Of a DNA stretch of 64,000 nt, positions 16,926-26,094 are shown piece by piece. This DNA comes from an uncultured Clostridia bacterium. Lineage in GTDB: Bacteria; Bacillota; Clostridia; UMGS1883. The notes under the pieces are model-generated. The model had not been told where the DNA came from. It saw only the letters and a list, made by a program, of their open reading frames with translations, and searched no databases. The stretch spans positions 42,842 to 106,841 of the forward strand of contig CAKSFM010000009.1 of NCBI GenBank assembly GCA_934454525.1, written 5' to 3'. How positions within the stretch are numbered: position 1 is the first letter of the stretch; each line of letters begins with the position of its first letter. The translations under genes and the position numbers were made by a program.

Positions 16926-17998
16926 TATATCGTTTCGCAGGCATCGGTGATTCCGATTGCCGCGGAATCTTTCTTCATTTGAGAAAGCTTTTCGCCGCCC
17001 GAAAGGATTGAGCGGATGGTTTCAAGCAGCCGACGCGCCGTCAGCTCGTCTTCACGGATGACTTTTGCAGCGCCGTTTTTTTCAAGATAACGCGCATTAT
17101 ATTCCTGATGGTTATGCGCAACGTTCGGACTGGGAATGAGCACCGCCGCTTTTCCGAGCGCAGTTATCTCGCTCACTGTTATTGCCCCGGCGCGTGACAC
17201 AACGAGATCCGCTGCGCCGAAAACCTCCTCCATGTTATAAATATATGGAAGAAGGGCGAGATTTCCGAGCTTTGAAATGTCAATCCCTTTTTCGGTCAGA
17301 TCCTTTCGGATTCCGTCATAATATCTTTCTCCCGTTGCCGCTATAAGGTTAAATCCCTCAATTCCTTCGGCAAGCATTTTTTCAAGAGCTTCATCAAGCT
17401 TTTGCGCACCGAGAGATCCGCCGAACATAAGCACAATCGGTTTATCGTCAAAGCCGAACGATTTGCGCACGGCTTCCTTGTCACACTTATTAAAAATTCC
17501 GGGGCGGAGCGGATTGCCTGTCAAAACAAACCGTTTGGCATGCATCATTTTCTCCGTTTCGGCAAAGCTGATTGCCGTGACATCGGCACGGCGCGAAAGC
17601 ATTTTGATTGCAAGACCCGGGAAAACATTCTGTTCATGAATAATCGTCGGAATTTTCATCGAATACGCCGCCCTGACAACAGGCGCACATACATATCCGC
17701 CTGTGCCGATAACCGCATCGGGGCGAAATTCACGCAGGATGCGCTTTGAAGCTCTGATACTTGTGATATACTCGGCAAGCACCTTGAAATTTTCGGGTGA
17801 AAGGCTGCGTTTAAGTCCTTTTACCTCGATATATCTTATATCGTACCCGGCTTTTGGGACAAGCTTTTTTTCAAGACCGCCGCGTGTGCCGACGAAAAGA
17901 ATCTCACATTCGGGGCAGCGCTGTCTGATATAATTGGCAATTGCAATTGCCGGATTGATGTGCCCGGCAGTACCGCCGCCGGTGAGTAATATTTTCAT
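16889..17998 (-). CDS. murG: UDP-GlcNAc:lipid I transferase MurG
   Basis: Adds GlcNAc to lipid I to make lipid II at the inner face of the membrane. The 369-residue GT28 glycosyltransferase shows the N-terminal donor-site loop GGTAGHINPAIAIA, HEQNVFPG, and the C-terminal GGSLGAQ and SRAGAITVSE motifs. The last four codons (S-A-C-R) and the stop are supplied by the mobile element inserted at 16903. Before insertion the frame would have closed directly after LMKLV. The enzyme is probably unaffected because the change is beyond the fold. Same-strand neighbours ftsW and murA are typical. Confidence 0.97.
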   Translation of the reverse strand: MKILLTGGGTAGHINPAIAIANYIRQRCPECEILFVGTRGGLEKKLVPKAGYDIRYIEVKGLKRSLSPENFKVLAEYITSIRASKRILREFRPDAVIGTGGYVCAPVVRAAYSMKIPTIIHEQNVFPGLAIKMLSRRADVTAISFAETEKMMHAKRFVLTGNPLRPGIFNKCDKEAVRKSFGFDDKPIVLMFGGSLGAQKLDEALEKMLAEGIEGFNLIAATGERYYDGIRKDLTEKGIDISKLGNLALLPYIYNMEEVFGAADLVVSRAGAITVSEITALGKAAVLIPSPNVAHNHQEYNARYLEKNGAAKVIREDELTARRLLETIRSILSGGEKLSQMKKDSAAIGITDACETIYNELMKLVSACR

Positions 17999-18012
17999 AA
18001 AATATTCACGCC

Positions 18013-19131
18013 CTACATTTTTTTGATTTTGCTTGTTCTTGATATATTAAGAAGAATCCCCATGCCCGTGAGCATAACAATCAGCGATGTTCCGCCCGAG
18101 CTGAAAAACGGCAGCTGCATGCCCGTTGACGGAAGAACAGAAAGCACAACACCGATATTAATAAGCATCTGCACACCGACAATTGAGGTTATTCCGAAAG
18201 CCATCAGTGTGCCGAGCCTATCCTTTGCTTTGAGTGCAATACTCATTCCGCGCCACACGAAAAGCACAAAGAGCGCGATTACCGCGACTGCACCGACAAA
18301 ACCCAGCTCCTCGCACACAATTGCATATATATAGTCATTGTGAGCTTCGGGAAGATAGAGGTATTTTTGCCTTGACTGCCCGAGTCCGAGTCCGAAAAGA
18401 CCGCCGCTGCCCACAGCATAAAGTGACTGAATAATCTGCCAGCCGATTCCCTTTCTGTACTTAAAAGGATTAAAAAGCGCACGGAATCTGTCGAGGCGGT
18501 AGCTCTCCATTGCCATAAATGCAAAGCCTGCAACTCCGGCAGCGCCGACCCAGTAAAGATACTTAAGCGGAAGTCCTGCGGCAATCATCATCATCAGGCT
18601 GATACCTGCAAGCACCACCGCCGCAGACATGTGACTCTGAAGCGCACAGGCGCCGATATACAGTGCAACAACGCCGACGCATGTCAAAATGTTTCTCGTG
18701 CTGTGCTGCAAATCAGCTGTCTGCCGCGTTGAAAAACGCGAAGCAAAATAAATTACAAGCGCAAACTTTGCCAGCTCCGACGGCTGAAAGCTTATCGGAC
18801 CGATTGAAATCTGCCGCGTTGCCCCATGAGATGCAAATCCGATAATCGGAACTATGTACATGATTACAAGTGTTCCGACCATAATCAGCCTTGACATTTT
18901 TTTATATCTGTGGTAATCAAAATTCGCTGTGAGGAACATTCCCGCGCAGCCGATTATCGAAAGCGCACCCTGTTTTAATATGACGGAGTAGATATTGCCG
19001 GATTCAAGCGCGCGCGGCGAGCTTGCCGAAAAAAGCATAATCAGACCGAACAGAAGCAGCGTTACGATTATCATAAGAAGAATGAAATCCACGCGCTGCG
19101 ATGTTCTGTTTTTTCTTGCCCCGTCTGCCAT
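18013..19131 (-). CDS. ftsW: SEDS peptidoglycan polymerase FtsW
   Basis: A 372-residue SEDS-family membrane protein with about ten helices that polymerises lipid II with a partner class B PBP. Family features are FQPSELAKFALVIY and the C-terminal GMQLPFFSSGGTS; the conserved Asp region is LYLPEAHNDYIYAIVCEELG. The cluster position between mraY and murG and the presence of a PBP in the same cluster favour FtsW (or the sporulation version SpoVE) over RodA. These cannot be separated by sequence alone. Confidence 0.93.
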   Translation of the reverse strand: MADGARKNRTSQRVDFILLMIIVTLLLFGLIMLFSASSPRALESGNIYSVILKQGALSIIGCAGMFLTANFDYHRYKKMSRLIMVGTLVIMYIVPIIGFASHGATRQISIGPISFQPSELAKFALVIYFASRFSTRQTADLQHSTRNILTCVGVVALYIGACALQSHMSAAVVLAGISLMMMIAAGLPLKYLYWVGAAGVAGFAFMAMESYRLDRFRALFNPFKYRKGIGWQIIQSLYAVGSGGLFGLGLGQSRQKYLYLPEAHNDYIYAIVCEELGFVGAVAVIALFVLFVWRGMSIALKAKDRLGTLMAFGITSIVGVQMLINIGVVLSVLPSTGMQLPFFSSGGTSLIVMLTGMGILLNISRTSKIKKM

Positions 19132-19144
19132 ATTTCAAACCACC

Positions 19145-20086
19145 TTATAATGCAAAATAGCTGATTGCGCACAGTGCAGCCGAGATAAGGCTGAACACTG
19201 CAACGACTTTTGTTTCTTTCCAGCCGCACATTTCAAAATGATGATGCACGGGAGCCATTTTAAAAACGCGTTTTTTCGTTTTTTTGTAGACCGATACCTG
19301 AATAATAACACTGAGCGCTTCAAAAAGGAATACGAATGCGCTTATGATTATGAAAAGCTCCATTCCTGCGCTGATGCTGACAGCCGCTATCATTCCGCCG
19401 ATGAACAGACTGCCGGTATCTCCCATGAATACCTTTGCCGGATATGCATTGTAAATCAAAAATCCCAAAAGACCGCCGGCAAGTGCCGCAGAAATTATGC
19501 TGCCGTCACCGTGACCGGGAAGCATGTGGCAGGCAGCCGCAAAAAACACTGCAACGATTGTGCCGACGCTTGCGGCGAGTCCGTCAAGTCCATCGGTGAG
19601 ATTTGCACTGTTTGACGTTGCAAGCAGCACAAGCATAACGAACGGAATATAAAATATTCCGAGATCAACACTTTTTCCGAAAAACGGAAGCAGAGTTTCC
19701 GTCTGATTAAATGCAAAATACAGATACATTGCATATGCCAGGCTGACCAGCGTCTGAAGTGAAAACTTCTGCCCGGCGGAAAGTCCTTTGTTATGTTTTT
19801 TTATAACCTTTATATAATCGTCAAGAAATCCGATTGCACCGAAAAGCACTCCGCACAGAAGAATCCCCGTGCCGCGCGCACTTCTGACAAACAGCAACGA
19901 CGCCGCCGTTGTTGAAAGGATGAATCCGATTCCTCCCATAGTGGGTGTACCCTGTTTTTTTTCGTGCCATGTCGGGCCGTCCTCAAGAATTGTCTGCCCG
20001 AATTTCAGTTTTCTTAAAAAGGGTATAAGCAGCGGTTCAAAAACAGCCGCTATAACAAAGCTTATCACACATGCCTTTATCCACAT
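19145..20086 (-). CDS. mraY: Phospho-MurNAc-pentapeptide translocase MraY
   Basis: Makes lipid I by attaching phospho-MurNAc-pentapeptide to undecaprenyl phosphate. The 313-residue protein has ten hydrophobic segments and all three classical motifs: DDYIK near residue 93, the catalytic NLTDGLDGLA, and the cytoplasmic HHHFEMCGW loop. It lies 12 bases downstream of murE with no murF in between and directly before ftsW with no murD in between. Confidence 0.97.
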   Translation of the reverse strand: MWIKACVISFVIAAVFEPLLIPFLRKLKFGQTILEDGPTWHEKKQGTPTMGGIGFILSTTAASLLFVRSARGTGILLCGVLFGAIGFLDDYIKVIKKHNKGLSAGQKFSLQTLVSLAYAMYLYFAFNQTETLLPFFGKSVDLGIFYIPFVMLVLLATSNSANLTDGLDGLAASVGTIVAVFFAAACHMLPGHGDGSIISAALAGGLLGFLIYNAYPAKVFMGDTGSLFIGGMIAAVSISAGMELFIIISAFVFLFEALSVIIQVSVYKKTKKRVFKMAPVHHHFEMCGWKETKVVAVFSLISAALCAISYFAL

Positions 20087-20098
20087 TTATCTCACGTC

Positions 20099-21529
20099 CT
20101 AAAGAGTTTTTAAAATTTCCTTAACGACCTCGCGCTCGTCAAAGTGGTGTTTGACATGATTTATCTCCTGATATGTTTCATGCCCTTTTCCCGCAAGGAT
20201 GATTATATCGTCCTCTTCGGCTATTTCCATCGCCTTTCTTATTGCCTCGCGGCGGTTCTCGATTACAATGTGATTATCCTTTTTCATTCCGGCAAGTATC
20301 TCACGGATTATCTCCATCGGTTCTTCACAGCGCGGATTATCGCTTGTGATTATCGCAATATCGGAAAGTTCTTCGGCAATATGCCCCATTTTCGGGCGCT
20401 TTGCCGCATCACGGTTTCCGCCGCAGCCGATAACTGTGATGATTCTCTTTTTTGCAAATCCGCGAACGGCTGAAATTATGTTTTCAACACCGTCCGGTGT
20501 GTGAGCATAGTCGATAATCACGGTATAGGGAGTGTTTATATGCACAACTTCAATTCTTCCCTTAACAGGCTTTGCAAGCACAAGTCCCTTTTCAATGTCG
20601 GAATCGCTTATCCCGATATTTTTGCAGGCACAGATTGCCGCAAGCGCATTATAAACCGAAAATCTGCCCGGGATTCCCAGGCGCATTTCCCTGCGTGTGT
20701 TTTTATAAACCAAATCGAAAATCACGCCTCTGCCGCTCATTTTAAGATTTTCTGCGCGAACATCGGCTTCCGCGTCTATTGCATAAGTTATCACAGAGCC
20801 TTTCGCCGCGTTCAGAATAACATCCTTGTAGCTGTCATCCGCATTAACGACTGCGCTTCTGCTCATTGTGAAAAGCTTTGCCTTTGCCGCGGCATATGCG
20901 TCCATCGTTTTATGAAAATCAAGATGATCCTGCGTGATATTAGTGATAACAGCCGTTTCAAACTCAATTCCGTAAACGCGTTCAAGAGCAAGCGAATGGC
21001 TTGAAACCTCCATCACAACATATTTTCCGCCGCTCTGAGCCATTTCCGAAAACAGGTGAAACAAATCGAGCGATTCGGGCGTTGTGCGGCTGCTTTCGCG
21101 CACATCATCGCCGACAATTATCTGATTTGTTCCGATAAGATCGCACCGTTCGCCCTTAAGATTAAGAATCTGTTTTATGAGATATGTTGTGGTCGTTTTT
21201 CCGTTCGTTCCCGTGATTCCGATTATTTTCAGCCTGCGTTCCGGATGACCGTAAAACTCCGCTGCGGCAAGAGCCATTGCCCTGCGTGAATCCTCACATT
21301 TTATATAAGGACAGTCACACTCCGCGTCAAGCTCTCCGATGACGGCAGCCGCTCCGTTTTGGACAGCGTTTTTAATATACTTATGGCCGTCGGTCTCAAA
21401 ACCGCGTATTGCAATAAACAGATACCCCGGTTTAACCGCGCGCGAATCATATGCGATACCCGTTATCTCAATGTCCGCCGCGCTGCCGATATTCTGCGAA
21501 ATACTCTGAACAATTTTACCAAGCTTCAT
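20099..21529 (-). CDS. murE: UDP-MurNAc-tripeptide synthetase MurE
   Basis: Adds the third amino acid of the stem peptide. It has 476 residues, with the ATP loop GTNGKTTTTYLIKQ at about 108, a carbamylated-lysine region, and the substrate-selecting motif DNPR in SDNPRCEEP. DNPR is the mark of meso-diaminopimelate ligases, so the wall is predicted to be A1-gamma (mDAP) type. Next in the cluster after the penicillin-binding protein. Confidence 0.97.
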   Translation of the reverse strand: MKLGKIVQSISQNIGSAADIEITGIAYDSRAVKPGYLFIAIRGFETDGHKYIKNAVQNGAAAVIGELDAECDCPYIKCEDSRRAMALAAAEFYGHPERRLKIIGITGTNGKTTTTYLIKQILNLKGERCDLIGTNQIIVGDDVRESSRTTPESLDLFHLFSEMAQSGGKYVVMEVSSHSLALERVYGIEFETAVITNITQDHLDFHKTMDAYAAAKAKLFTMSRSAVVNADDSYKDVILNAAKGSVITYAIDAEADVRAENLKMSGRGVIFDLVYKNTRREMRLGIPGRFSVYNALAAICACKNIGISDSDIEKGLVLAKPVKGRIEVVHINTPYTVIIDYAHTPDGVENIISAVRGFAKKRIITVIGCGGNRDAAKRPKMGHIAEELSDIAIITSDNPRCEEPMEIIREILAGMKKDNHIVIENRREAIRKAMEIAEEDDIIILAGKGHETYQEINHVKHHFDEREVVKEILKTL

Positions 21530-21541
21530 GCCGCACCTCCG

Positions 21542-23734
21542 TCAGTCTGATTCCCTTTGTACAAATTTCACATATACCGCCGTGCCGGAGGCAACCTCCG
21601 CCTTTGAATCGGGACTCTGCGAAACGGCAATTGCATCCGCTCCGAGATCGCTTTCGGCAGTATTTCCGTCAAGCTTTATAACAAGCCCGGCGTTTTCGAG
21701 TGTTTTCTTCGCATTTTCGTATGTCATTCCCATAACGTCCGGAACAGGCGTTATGTCGCCCGTGCCGCTCTTTTCTGTATATGCAAGCACAACAGAGCCT
21801 TTATGCAGCTTTGTTCCCGCTTTGGGAATCTGATTTTTAATAACATCGCCGCTGCCTTTCAGTCTTATTGTCAGTCCGACTTTTTCAACGGCAGCTTTTG
21901 CTTCATCAACCGTCAGCTTTTCAATCGAGGGAACATCAACCGAAATTGTTTCCTCTCTGCCCTGGGCATACTGCGGAGCATATCCGAGGTACGGCAGAAC
22001 ATCCTGAATTATTTTTCCGACTGCCGGAGCTGCAACAGCACCGCCGCCGGTGGGGCCGGCATTCGGCTCGTCAATGAGCATCAGGCAGATTATTTCGGGA
22101 TCGTCCGCCGGTGCAAAGCCGACAAAGGACGCAATATATTTTCCGCTTTTTCGCGGAAGCTTTTCACTGGTACCGGTCTTTCCGCCGATTCTGAAGCCGT
22201 TTACATATGCGCCCTTACCTGTACCCTCCGCAACAACCTTTTCAAGGATTGTGCGCATAGTTGCGCTTGTCTGCTCAGAAATGACGCTGCGCACAAGCTC
22301 CGGCTCAAATGTTTTCGTTATTTTTCCGTCACTGTCGGTATAAGCCTTTATAATCTGCGGCTTCATAAGGTTTCCGCCGTTCACGACTGCGGAAACGGCG
22401 CTTATCAGCTGAAGCGGCGTTATTGTAAACGTCTGCCCGAACGAGCTTGTTGCAAGATCAACAGGACCGAGTGTTTGATGGAACGATCCTGCGGATTCTC
22501 CGGGAATTGTAAAACCGGTTTTTTCCGTCAGACCGAAAGCTTTATAATATTTAGCGAACGCGTCCGCCCCGAGGCGCGAGCCAAGCTCCATAAACACGGG
22601 GTTACACGAATTCATAACGCCCTGCGTGAAGCTTTCCGTTCCGTGACCGCGGTGCAGCCAGCAGTGAATTTCGCGGTTTGCCACGCGGCGAACTCCGGTG
22701 CATGTGAACTGATCCTCAAGCGTTGCAACGCCCTCCTCCAATGCGGAAGACGCAACAATTGTCTTAAACGTTGAACCCGGTTCATATGAATCGACAACCG
22801 CTTTGTTTCGCCACATTTTCGTAACAGCCTCGCGGTAAGCCTTTGTATAATCATCGCCCTCAAGATTTTTCGCGTCAAGCTGCGACAAAAGCAAATCATC
22901 GGTTATCGTCTGCGGATCGTTAAGGTCATATCCGGGAACGACTGCCATTGCCAGCACCTCAGCTGTTTTCGGATTCATTACGATTGCAGCGCCGCCGTTG
23001 CCGACAAGGTTTTCGTCATATGCCTCCTGCAAATGCTTTTCTGTGTAATGCTGAATAACTTCGTCTATTGTCAGAACAACGCCCTTGCCGTCCTGCGCTT
23101 CAATATAGTTTTCGTATTTAAAGGGCATTTCCGTGTTGCGCACGTCCTTTGCGACAACCACCCTGCCGTCAACGCCGCTCAGTTCATCATCAAGCACGTT
23201 TTCAAGACCCTCAAGTCCCTGACTGTCCGCGCCGGTAAAACCAATTACCTGACATGCCAGCGAACCGTACGGATAGTATCTTTTCGTATCTTCTTCAAAG
23301 TGAATACCGGTGAGGTTCATTTTTCTCAGCTTATCCGCCTTGCTTTTTTCAACCTGTTTTGCAACAACTTCCGACTGACGGTCGGTTTTGGCGATTTTTG
23401 CCTTGACGCTGCTGCGGTCAGCACCCAAAACATCCACAAGCGCCTTTGTGACCTTGCCTGCATTTTTTGCTTTTTTTATTTCCTGCGGATTTATCGTCAC
23501 TCTTTCCGCCGAGGCGCTCTGCGCAAGCACCTTCATGTTCCTGTCATATATGCTGCCGCGCTTTGCCGAAATTGTGCTGTCACGCGTTTGCTGCTCGGCG
23601 GCGAGCGTTTTATATTTCGCACCATTGATAAACTGAATCCAGACAAGGCGCAAAACCAGAACCAGCACACCTGCCATGAAGCATGCCGTCATAACTCTGA
23701 TTCTTTTTTTCAGTGAATATCGCTTTTCTGCCAT
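21542..23734 (-). CDS. Class B penicillin-binding protein with two PASTA domains
   Basis: A 730-residue division or sporulation transpeptidase (PbpB/SpoVD type). It has a cytoplasmic basic start, one transmembrane helix (about residues 13-35), a dimerisation domain, a transpeptidase with SxxK at S321 (PGSTFKT), SxN at S375-C-N and KTG at K519, and two C-terminal PASTA domains (VPSIEKLTVDEAKAAVEK and VPDVMGMTYENAKKTLEN). The start at 23734 has GGAGG upstream; an in-frame ATG 11 codons earlier lacks this. It partners with an SEDS protein such as the FtsW downstream. Vegetative PbpB and sporulation SpoVD cannot be told apart here. Confidence 0.93.
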   Translation of the reverse strand: MAEKRYSLKKRIRVMTACFMAGVLVLVLRLVWIQFINGAKYKTLAAEQQTRDSTISAKRGSIYDRNMKVLAQSASAERVTINPQEIKKAKNAGKVTKALVDVLGADRSSVKAKIAKTDRQSEVVAKQVEKSKADKLRKMNLTGIHFEEDTKRYYPYGSLACQVIGFTGADSQGLEGLENVLDDELSGVDGRVVVAKDVRNTEMPFKYENYIEAQDGKGVVLTIDEVIQHYTEKHLQEAYDENLVGNGGAAIVMNPKTAEVLAMAVVPGYDLNDPQTITDDLLLSQLDAKNLEGDDYTKAYREAVTKMWRNKAVVDSYEPGSTFKTIVASSALEEGVATLEDQFTCTGVRRVANREIHCWLHRGHGTESFTQGVMNSCNPVFMELGSRLGADAFAKYYKAFGLTEKTGFTIPGESAGSFHQTLGPVDLATSSFGQTFTITPLQLISAVSAVVNGGNLMKPQIIKAYTDSDGKITKTFEPELVRSVISEQTSATMRTILEKVVAEGTGKGAYVNGFRIGGKTGTSEKLPRKSGKYIASFVGFAPADDPEIICLMLIDEPNAGPTGGGAVAAPAVGKIIQDVLPYLGYAPQYAQGREETISVDVPSIEKLTVDEAKAAVEKVGLTIRLKGSGDVIKNQIPKAGTKLHKGSVVLAYTEKSGTGDITPVPDVMGMTYENAKKTLENAGLVIKLDGNTAESDLGADAIAVSQSPDSKAEVASGTAVYVKFVQRESD

Positions 23735-23836
23735 TATAATATCATCCTCCGGCAATGCGTTTTCCACGGTTCATATCTGCCGCCCGTTCAGACACAAAAA
23801 GGGATAATGGCATATTATGCTGCTGCCACTTCCCCT

Positions 23837-24112
23837 TAGGCATAACAGACTCGAACCCCATGCGGTTCAAAAAGGCAAATTTGTCGCAATAATGCGTTAA
23901 AATGCTCGTTAATAGATAAACTATTAACTGCGCTTTTGCCTTTTCTTGCAAAAAATTTGCTCTTTTTGAACTCGCAGACCCAATGCGCCGGAAAATTTTT
24001 GTTCAGATGTTATTGCAGGGTGAAGCAAGGCTGTCGCCTTGCAAATCCCGAAAAAACAGCTGAGCGGAAATTTAACAAGCATTGGGCGCATGGGGTTCGA
24101 GTCTGTTATGCC
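23837..24112. mobile_element. 276-bp TA-type short inverted-repeat element (best preserved copy)
   Basis: It has 26-base perfect terminal inverted repeats beginning GGCATAACAGACTCGAACCC, flanked on both sides by TA (23835-23836 and 24113-24114). TA duplication is what IS630/Tc1-type transposases leave. The interior has a long imperfect palindrome (GTTCAAAAAG to CTTTTTGAAC) and no gene. It fills most of the 469-base gap between ftsL and the PBP gene, inside an otherwise tight operon. Other copies are at 16548-16820 and 48563-48671. Confidence 0.85.
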
Positions 24113-24165
24113 TAGTGATGCCCTGCGATTGCGAAGCAGTCGCGTCCGTGCCGTTATCTATTATA

Positions 24166-24696
24166 TTAATACAAATACTCCAGTATTCCCGCAAGGCGGT
24201 TAATAAATGCGCTCACCGCGCTCTTGTTTTCGGTTTTAAGCACTTCGCCGTTATCCTTGTTTCCGAGCGAAATATATTTAATCTGCTCTTTTGTCGGCTG
24301 CGAAAGTCCGAGACGTTCCGCCTCCTGTTCAATTCTTTTCGGGTCAACGTTCCCCTCTGCTTCCATCTGCTTTTCAACAACCTGTGCGCTGATTCCGGCA
24401 AGCTCGTTTTTTGCTTCGGTGAGTGTGCTGAACTCCTTGGCAATCGTTGCATACCTGAAAAGCAGCAGAAATGCCATTGACGAAACAAGCGATACCGTTG
24501 CAACAATCTTTTGCTTCCGAAGCTTGCTTCTGAGCATCAGCTTCTTTGCGCGCTGCGCCTGTTTCGCGCGCATTTCCTCATTCACGGGGCTTATTTTTGC
24601 GGAGCTTCTTTTTCCTTTTTTTATGCTGCCGTTTTTCTTCGGCAGCTCATATGTATAGTATTCATCTTTAAGTGCGTTCGAGCTTCTTGAATACAT
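24166..24696 (-). CDS. ftsL: FtsL-like septum protein
   Basis: A 176-residue bitopic protein placed between rsmH and the class B PBP, the standard locus of ftsL. It has a long basic cytoplasmic region, one transmembrane helix near residues 67-87 (VSLVSSMAFLLLFRYATI), then a short coiled-coil (EFSTLTEAKNELAGISAQVV) typical of FtsL/DivIC. The frame extends to 24861 but overlaps rsmH; the ATG at 24696 sits eight bases after GGAG. FtsL sequences diverge quickly, so the name rests on layout and position more than on similarity. Confidence 0.8.
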   Translation of the reverse strand: MYSRSSNALKDEYYTYELPKKNGSIKKGKRSSAKISPVNEEMRAKQAQRAKKLMLRSKLRKQKIVATVSLVSSMAFLLLFRYATIAKEFSTLTEAKNELAGISAQVVEKQMEAEGNVDPKRIEQEAERLGLSQPTKEQIKYISLGNKDNGEVLKTENKSAVSAFINRLAGILEYLY

Positions 24697-24710
24697 TTCC
24701 ATTTCTCCAG

Positions 24711-25634
24711 TCAAATTATTTTTTCCGCACAGCGAAGCTTGCTGCTGCGCGCCCGCGGATTTTCCGCGGTTTCCTCCTCCGATGGGAGGATCGGTTTTTT
24801 CGTGATAATGCGAACCTGCGCTTTCTTTCCGCACACGCACACCGGAAAATCTTTCGGGCATGTGCAGCCGTGCGCCAAATCCGCAAACGTTGTTTTTACA
24901 ATCCTGTCTTCTAAGCTGTGGAAGGTTATCACACTCATCCTTCCGCCTTTTTTCAGCAGCGAAACACCGCTGCGCACTGTCTGTTCGAGAATTTTCAATT
25001 CTCCGTTGACCTCAATCCGTATTGCCTGAAAGGTTCGCTTAGCCGGATGCGGACCATCCCTTCTGACATTCTGCGGAATTGCCGCCTTAATAATATCAAC
25101 CAAATCAAAAGTTGTTTCTATACTTTTGTTTTTTCTTCTGTCTGTAATAAATTTCGCGATTCTTGCCGCCCAGCGTTCCTCTCCGTAGGAAGAAATCACG
25201 CGGCAAAGTTCCTGTTCGCTGTAGGAATTGACAACATCGCGCGCCGTTATTCCTTCGCTTTGATCCATTCTCATATCAAGCGGAGCGTCCTGCATATAGG
25301 AAAATCCGCGCCGGGCATCGTCAAGCTGCGGTGACGACACGCCGAGGTCGGCAATAATCCCGTCAAACTTTTCAACTCCGCACTGTGCGGCAATGCTCTC
25401 AATGTCGGCAAAATTGCCGTGCACAGCCGTGAACGGCTTGTCCGCAAATCTTTCGCGCGCGTTTTCAATCGCCGTCATGTCACGGTCGATTCCGAAAACC
25501 GTTCCGCCGCGCTCAAGAATCAGTGCCGTATGTCCGCCGCCGCCAAGAGTCAGATCAGCATAAATACCGCCCTTTTTCACGTTAATGCTGTCCACCGTTT
25601 CGTGAAGAAGCACGGTCACATGATTAAAAGCCAA
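24711..25634 (-). CDS. rsmH: 16S rRNA (cytosine1402-N4)-methyltransferase
   Basis: Methylates C1402 of 16S rRNA in the decoding site, using SAM. The start is most likely the TTG at 25634, eight bases after GAGGAGG, giving 307 residues that begin MAFNHVTVLL as in the family. The earlier in-frame ATG would overlap mraZ. Features are the SAM loop DLTLGGGGHTALIL, the FDGIIADLGVSSPQLD segment and the C-terminal SFHSLEDRIVK. Located between mraZ and ftsL as usual. Confidence 0.96.
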   Translation of the reverse strand: MAFNHVTVLLHETVDSINVKKGGIYADLTLGGGGHTALILERGGTVFGIDRDMTAIENARERFADKPFTAVHGNFADIESIAAQCGVEKFDGIIADLGVSSPQLDDARRGFSYMQDAPLDMRMDQSEGITARDVVNSYSEQELCRVISSYGEERWAARIAKFITDRRKNKSIETTFDLVDIIKAAIPQNVRRDGPHPAKRTFQAIRIEVNGELKILEQTVRSGVSLLKKGGRMSVITFHSLEDRIVKTTFADLAHGCTCPKDFPVCVCGKKAQVRIITKKPILPSEEETAENPRARSSKLRCAEKII

Positions 25635-25647
25635 CGAAAACTCCTCC

Positions 25648-26082
25648 TCAGAACTGAATTTCCTCAAGATTTTCCGCCGCTTCTTCAAGCGACATTTCGT
25701 TTTCGCTGTCCTCGTAAGCTTTCCAGCTTGCACTGTCCCAAATTTCCACTCGCTTGCTTACTCCGATTATGGTCACTTCTTTTGTAAGTCCGGCGTGCTC
25801 CCTGTGAGCCTGCGTGATAAGCACCTTGCCCTGTTTGTCGGGTTCGGCTTCCGATGCGCCGGATAAAAACATACGCTGCAAAAAGCGCGCGCTTTTCTGA
25901 TTGGACGGAAGTTTCGAAAGACTGTCCGAAAGCTTTTCCCATTCCTCCATCGGATAAACGAAAAGGCAGTTTTCAAAGCCTTTGGTGATGATAAACCTGT
26001 CGCCCAGCTGTTCGCGAAAACGCGCCGGAATGATTATTCTGCCTTTTGAATCAATGTTATGCGAATATTCACCTACGAACAA
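25648..26082 (-). CDS. mraZ: Transcriptional regulator MraZ
   Basis: A 144-residue protein of two SpoVT/AbrB repeats, each with the DxKGR-type core: NIDSKGRIIIPARFR and EPDKQGKVLI. It forms a ring-shaped DNA-binding oligomer that controls the division cluster. The start is taken as the TTG at 26082, six bases after GGAGGTG; this gives the conserved beginning MFVGEYSHNID. A start at 26130 would add 16 residues that cover the regulatory repeats. Three 10-base-spaced AAAGTG repeats directly upstream are its probable target. Confidence 0.95.
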   Translation of the reverse strand: MFVGEYSHNIDSKGRIIIPARFREQLGDRFIITKGFENCLFVYPMEEWEKLSDSLSKLPSNQKSARFLQRMFLSGASEAEPDKQGKVLITQAHREHAGLTKEVTIIGVSKRVEIWDSASWKAYEDSENEMSLEEAAENLEEIQF

Positions 26083-26094
26083 GTTCTTCACCTC

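Noticed and set aside
21803..22774. 323-residue frame on the plus strand
   Set aside because: Antisense to the transpeptidase domain of the penicillin-binding protein; Cys/Arg-rich composition typical of a shadow frame.
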